This document shows positions 5,794-7,628 of a DNA stretch of 7,628 bases, piece by piece; within the stretch, counting starts at the first letter, position 1; every line of letters starts with the position of its first letter. Below the pieces are notes generated by a model that was not told the origin of the DNA, ran no database searches, and saw only the letters and a list, made by a program, of their open reading frames with translations. A program made the position numbers and the translations under genes. The DNA comes from Deltaproteobacteria bacterium (lineage in GTDB: Bacteria > Desulfobacterota > Desulfobacteria > Desulfobacterales > JAFDCJ01): positions 1 to 7,628 of the forward strand of contig JAJRVC010000315.1 in assembly GCA_024277475.1 (NCBI GenBank), read 5' to 3'.

Positions 5794-5865
5794 CCCGGAG
5801 GAGGATATATTTTATCCTCATAGAACCTTTGAACCATAAACTATTCAGCAGGCCTCCTTTCCGGG
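5794..5865. promoter_or_regulatory. overlapping inverted repeats in the divergent intergenic region
   Basis: Two structures share bases. A short hairpin pairs GAGGATA (5801-5807) with TATCCTC (5813-5819) around a five-base loop. A wider inverted repeat pairs CCCGGAGGAGG (5794-5804) with CCTCCTTTCCGGG (5853-5865, two extra T). Both use 5801-5804, so only one can form at a time. The site lies between the divergent starts at 5747 and 5935 and could be an operator for either gene or a leader RNA switch. No convincing sigma70 promoter was found in either direction here. Confidence 0.4.
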
Positions 5866-5934
5866 TCGATAATGTGATACGATGCCTAAAAGCTGATGGT
5901 GAAATTTTCAAAGCGAGAAGGAACTAAAAAAAAT

Positions 5935-7332
5935 ATGAACTACGATATCATTATTGTCGGTGGCGGGCCGGCGGGTCTGTTTTCGGCCTATTACTTGAGT
6001 GAGCACTCTGCTAAAAAAATCTTACTGATTGAAAAAGGCAAAGGCTCCCAAAAACGTAATTGTCCGATCAGTACCTATCACGAATGCATCAAGTGCCAGC
6101 CCTGCAATATTCTCAGCGGAATCGGCGGGGCAGGACTGTTTTCGGACGGCAAATTAAACTACATTTACAAGCTAGGCAAAACAGATCTCTCCCAGTTTAT
6201 GCCGATTGATCGCGCCGAAAAGCTCATCGATGAAACCGAACAAATCTTTAACAAGTTCGGGATGGATGGGCCCTCCTATCCAACCGATTTGGAGGAAGCT
6301 CGAGAAATACGCAAACGAGCTAAACGCTACGGTATCGATCTGCTGATTATAAAGCAAAAGCATCTTGGCAGCGATCGTCTTCCCGAACACATAACCGCCA
6401 TGGCCGATCACATCAAATCCAAAGGTGTGATCATTCACACTTCGGAAGAAGTCCAGAAACTTCTGGTTGAAAACAAACATGTGACCGGCGTGGAAACCCA
6501 GAATAAAAAATATTTTGCCGATAATGTCATCCTAGCCCCCGGTCGAGTCGGTGCGGAGTGGGTTGGGAATCTGGCTAAAAGTTATGGCATCAGGCTGAAA
6601 CAACGCGGCATCGAGGTCGGTGTTCGCGTCGAGGTGCACAATGACATTATGCAAGATCTCTGTGATATCATCTACGATCCTACATTTTTCATCCAAACCG
6701 CAAAATATGATGATCAAACTCGAACATTCTGCACCAATCAAGGTGGTTTTGTATCATTAGAGCGATACAGTAATTTTGTCTGTGTCAACGGACATGCCTA
6801 TCGGGATAAAAAATCACAAAACACCAACTTCGCCTTTTTGTCCAAAGTGGTTCTCACAGAACCGGTCACTGATAACCAGGCCTATGGAGAATCTATCGGA
6901 AGCCTGGCTACCCTGATTGGCGGCGGCAAACCCATTCTGCAGCGGTTCGGTGATCTCAAGCGCGGACGCCGCAGCACTTGGCATCGGATCAAAAAAGGAT
7001 ACATCGTACCGACAATGACGGATGTCGTCTGCGGCGATATTGCCATGGCATTGCCGGAAAGAATTCTGGCAAATATTATTGCAGGCCTGGAAAAACTGAA
7101 CCGTGTGGTGCCGGGAGTTGCCAATGATGAAACTCTGCTCTACGCCCCTGAGATCAAATTTTTCGCCACCCAGGTGGACACGACCAGTGATCTCGAAACA
7201 AAAATAAAAGGCATGTATGTGGCAGGCGACGGTCCGGGAGTCGCCGGAAATATCGTCTCAGCCAGCGCCACCGGATTGATACCGGCCAAGGCTATTATTG
7301 CCAAAGGTAACCGTTCAAAGGTTCAGGGGTGA
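5935..7332 (+). CDS. FAD-dependent oxidoreductase, COG2509-type, function unknown
   Basis: The protein has 465 aa from the ATG at 5935. An upstream in-frame ATG at 5896 has no ribosome-binding site and would add 13 residues before the usual MNYDIIIVGGG start; GAAGGA lies 12 bases before 5935, slightly distant. The N-terminus is a Rossmann dinucleotide fold: IIIVGGGPAGLFSAYYL (residues 5-21) with the ribose-binding acid E33. A cysteine cluster follows, C43, C51, C54 and C57 (the last three as CxxCxxC), directly before SGIGGAGLFSDGKLN (61-75), a block I associate with COG2509. The C-terminal FAD-binding return is GMYVAGDGPGVAGNIVSASA (426-445). There is no membrane segment or signal, so it is probably a soluble cytoplasmic flavoprotein. 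The family has no firmly assigned reaction that I know of. It is transcribed away from the dus-dmlA-tct genes, so a shared pathway is not implied. An electron-transfer or reductase role with a possible Fe-S centre is inference only. Confidence 0.88.
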   Translation: MNYDIIIVGGGPAGLFSAYYLSEHSAKKILLIEKGKGSQKRNCPISTYHECIKCQPCNILSGIGGAGLFSDGKLNYIYKLGKTDLSQFMPIDRAEKLIDETEQIFNKFGMDGPSYPTDLEEAREIRKRAKRYGIDLLIIKQKHLGSDRLPEHITAMADHIKSKGVIIHTSEEVQKLLVENKHVTGVETQNKKYFADNVILAPGRVGAEWVGNLAKSYGIRLKQRGIEVGVRVEVHNDIMQDLCDIIYDPTFFIQTAKYDDQTRTFCTNQGGFVSLERYSNFVCVNGHAYRDKKSQNTNFAFLSKVVLTEPVTDNQAYGESIGSLATLIGGGKPILQRFGDLKRGRRSTWHRIKKGYIVPTMTDVVCGDIAMALPERILANIIAGLEKLNRVVPGVANDETLLYAPEIKFFATQVDTTSDLETKIKGMYVAGDGPGVAGNIVSASATGLIPAKAIIAKGNRSKVQG

Positions 7333-7366
7333 CGACCATCCGGCAAGATTTATTCTAACTTCTCTA

Positions 7367-7386
7367 ACCTGGTCTCTGGACCCGGT
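7367..7386 (+). terminator. weak hairpin downstream of the oxidoreductase gene
   Basis: ACC-T-GGTC (7367-7374) can pair with GACC-C-GGT (7379-7386) around the loop TCTG, giving seven pairs and one mismatch. It lies 34 bases after the stop codon. No T-run follows, so intrinsic termination here is doubtful. Confidence 0.25.
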
Positions 7387-7503
7387 ATCTACTTGGTTAT
7401 TTCCCCTACTATAGATGGCTGCCGATAGAAAAATTTTCTAATTTTTTAGATGGTTAAATTCATTAAGTTAAAGTTTGACTTCACTTTGTTTATGAATATT
7501 GAG

Positions 7504-7536
7504 GGATTGGCTAAATCAATCCACCGGCTTTTTTTT
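7504..7536 (+). terminator. possible intrinsic terminator before the next gene
   Basis: GGATTG (7504-7509) pairs with CAATCC (7517-7522) around a seven-base loop, and a run of eight T follows at 7529-7536 after six bases. The stem is short and the gap to the T-run is larger than usual. It would end oxidoreductase transcription about 200 bases past its stop codon. Confidence 0.3.
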
Positions 7537-7538
7537 GT

Positions 7539-7568
7539 TTGACACCTAAAACATCAATTCTCTATACT
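7539..7568 (+). promoter_or_regulatory. sigma70-like promoter at the right edge
   Basis: A perfect TTGACA (7539-7544) is followed after 18 bases by TATACT (7563-7568), which matches five of six -10 positions. This is the best promoter match in the window. Transcription would start near 7575 and run out of the window to the right. Confidence 0.6.
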
Positions 7569-7592
7569 CTCTTCTTTTTAAAAAATTGAACA

Positions 7593-7628
7593 ATGAATAT
7601 TTACCACAATCAGGACTCTAACTATAGA
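7593..7628 (+). CDS. possible start of a downstream gene, cut by the window edge
   Basis: An ATG at 7593 opens a frame that stays open for the 12 codons to the window end (MNIYHNQDSNYR). It begins about 18 bases after the predicted transcription start of the promoter at 7539-7568. There is no clear Shine-Dalgarno, and twelve codons are too few to identify a product or to prove coding. Confidence 0.25.
   Translation, partial: MNIYHNQDSNYR

Noticed and set aside
7426..7450. AT-rich palindromes after the oxidoreductase gene (TAGAAAAATTTTCTA at 7426-7440 and TCTAA/TTAGA at 7437-7450)
   Set aside because: They are short and AT-only, expected by chance in this AT-rich stretch, and too weak for a terminator.
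7492..7542. Sixteen-codon plus-strand open frame starting at ATG 7492
   Set aside because: It has no ribosome-binding site and overlaps the hairpin, T-run and -35 box, which better explain the sequence.

Overview
The window holds six complete protein genes. Five lie on the minus strand and one on the plus strand. Read along the minus strand (right to left), the order is a tRNA-dihydrouridine synthase (5747-4728), a D-malate/tartrate-type decarboxylating dehydrogenase (4698-3637), and the three parts of a tripartite tricarboxylate transporter (TTT): the binding protein TctC (3422-2448), the small membrane subunit TctB (2097-1639) and the large membrane subunit TctA (1633-131). A COG2509-type FAD-dependent oxidoreductase (5935-7332) runs divergently on the plus strand. 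The right edge carries a good sigma70-like promoter and possibly the first codons of another plus-strand gene.

The dehydrogenase and transporter make a coherent pathway. TctC would capture a C4/C6 hydroxycarboxylate in the periplasm, TctAB would import it, and the DmlA/TtuC-like enzyme would oxidise and decarboxylate it with NAD+. If the substrate is D-malate the product is pyruvate; tartrate or a related acid is also possible. This functional link is inferred from gene order and family knowledge. No regulator is visible in the window.

The intergenic DNA is unusual. The 350-base gap between tctC and tctB contains two arrays of a degenerate 8-bp repeat (consensus about TGGAATNN) in opposite orientation, a degenerate three-copy 16-17-bp tandem repeat, and stem-loops. 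A third copy of the octamer array lies at the left edge, just beyond tctA. The tctC leader has a strong two-part hairpin and an excellent Shine-Dalgarno. The divergent dus/oxidoreductase intergenic region contains two overlapping inverted repeats that cannot both form.

The organism is probably a Gram-negative bacterium, because there is a periplasmic binding protein with a Sec signal. The style (roughly balanced base composition by eye, TTT transporter, the variant Dus, octamer arrays) suggests a sulphate-reducer-like Desulfobacterota lineage. That placement is an impression, not a demonstration. I see no CRISPR array, tRNA, rRNA, transposase or phage gene. The genes are recognisable metabolic families; the most distinctive items are the octamer arrays, the variant Dus active-site loop and the cysteine cluster in the uncharacterised oxidoreductase.
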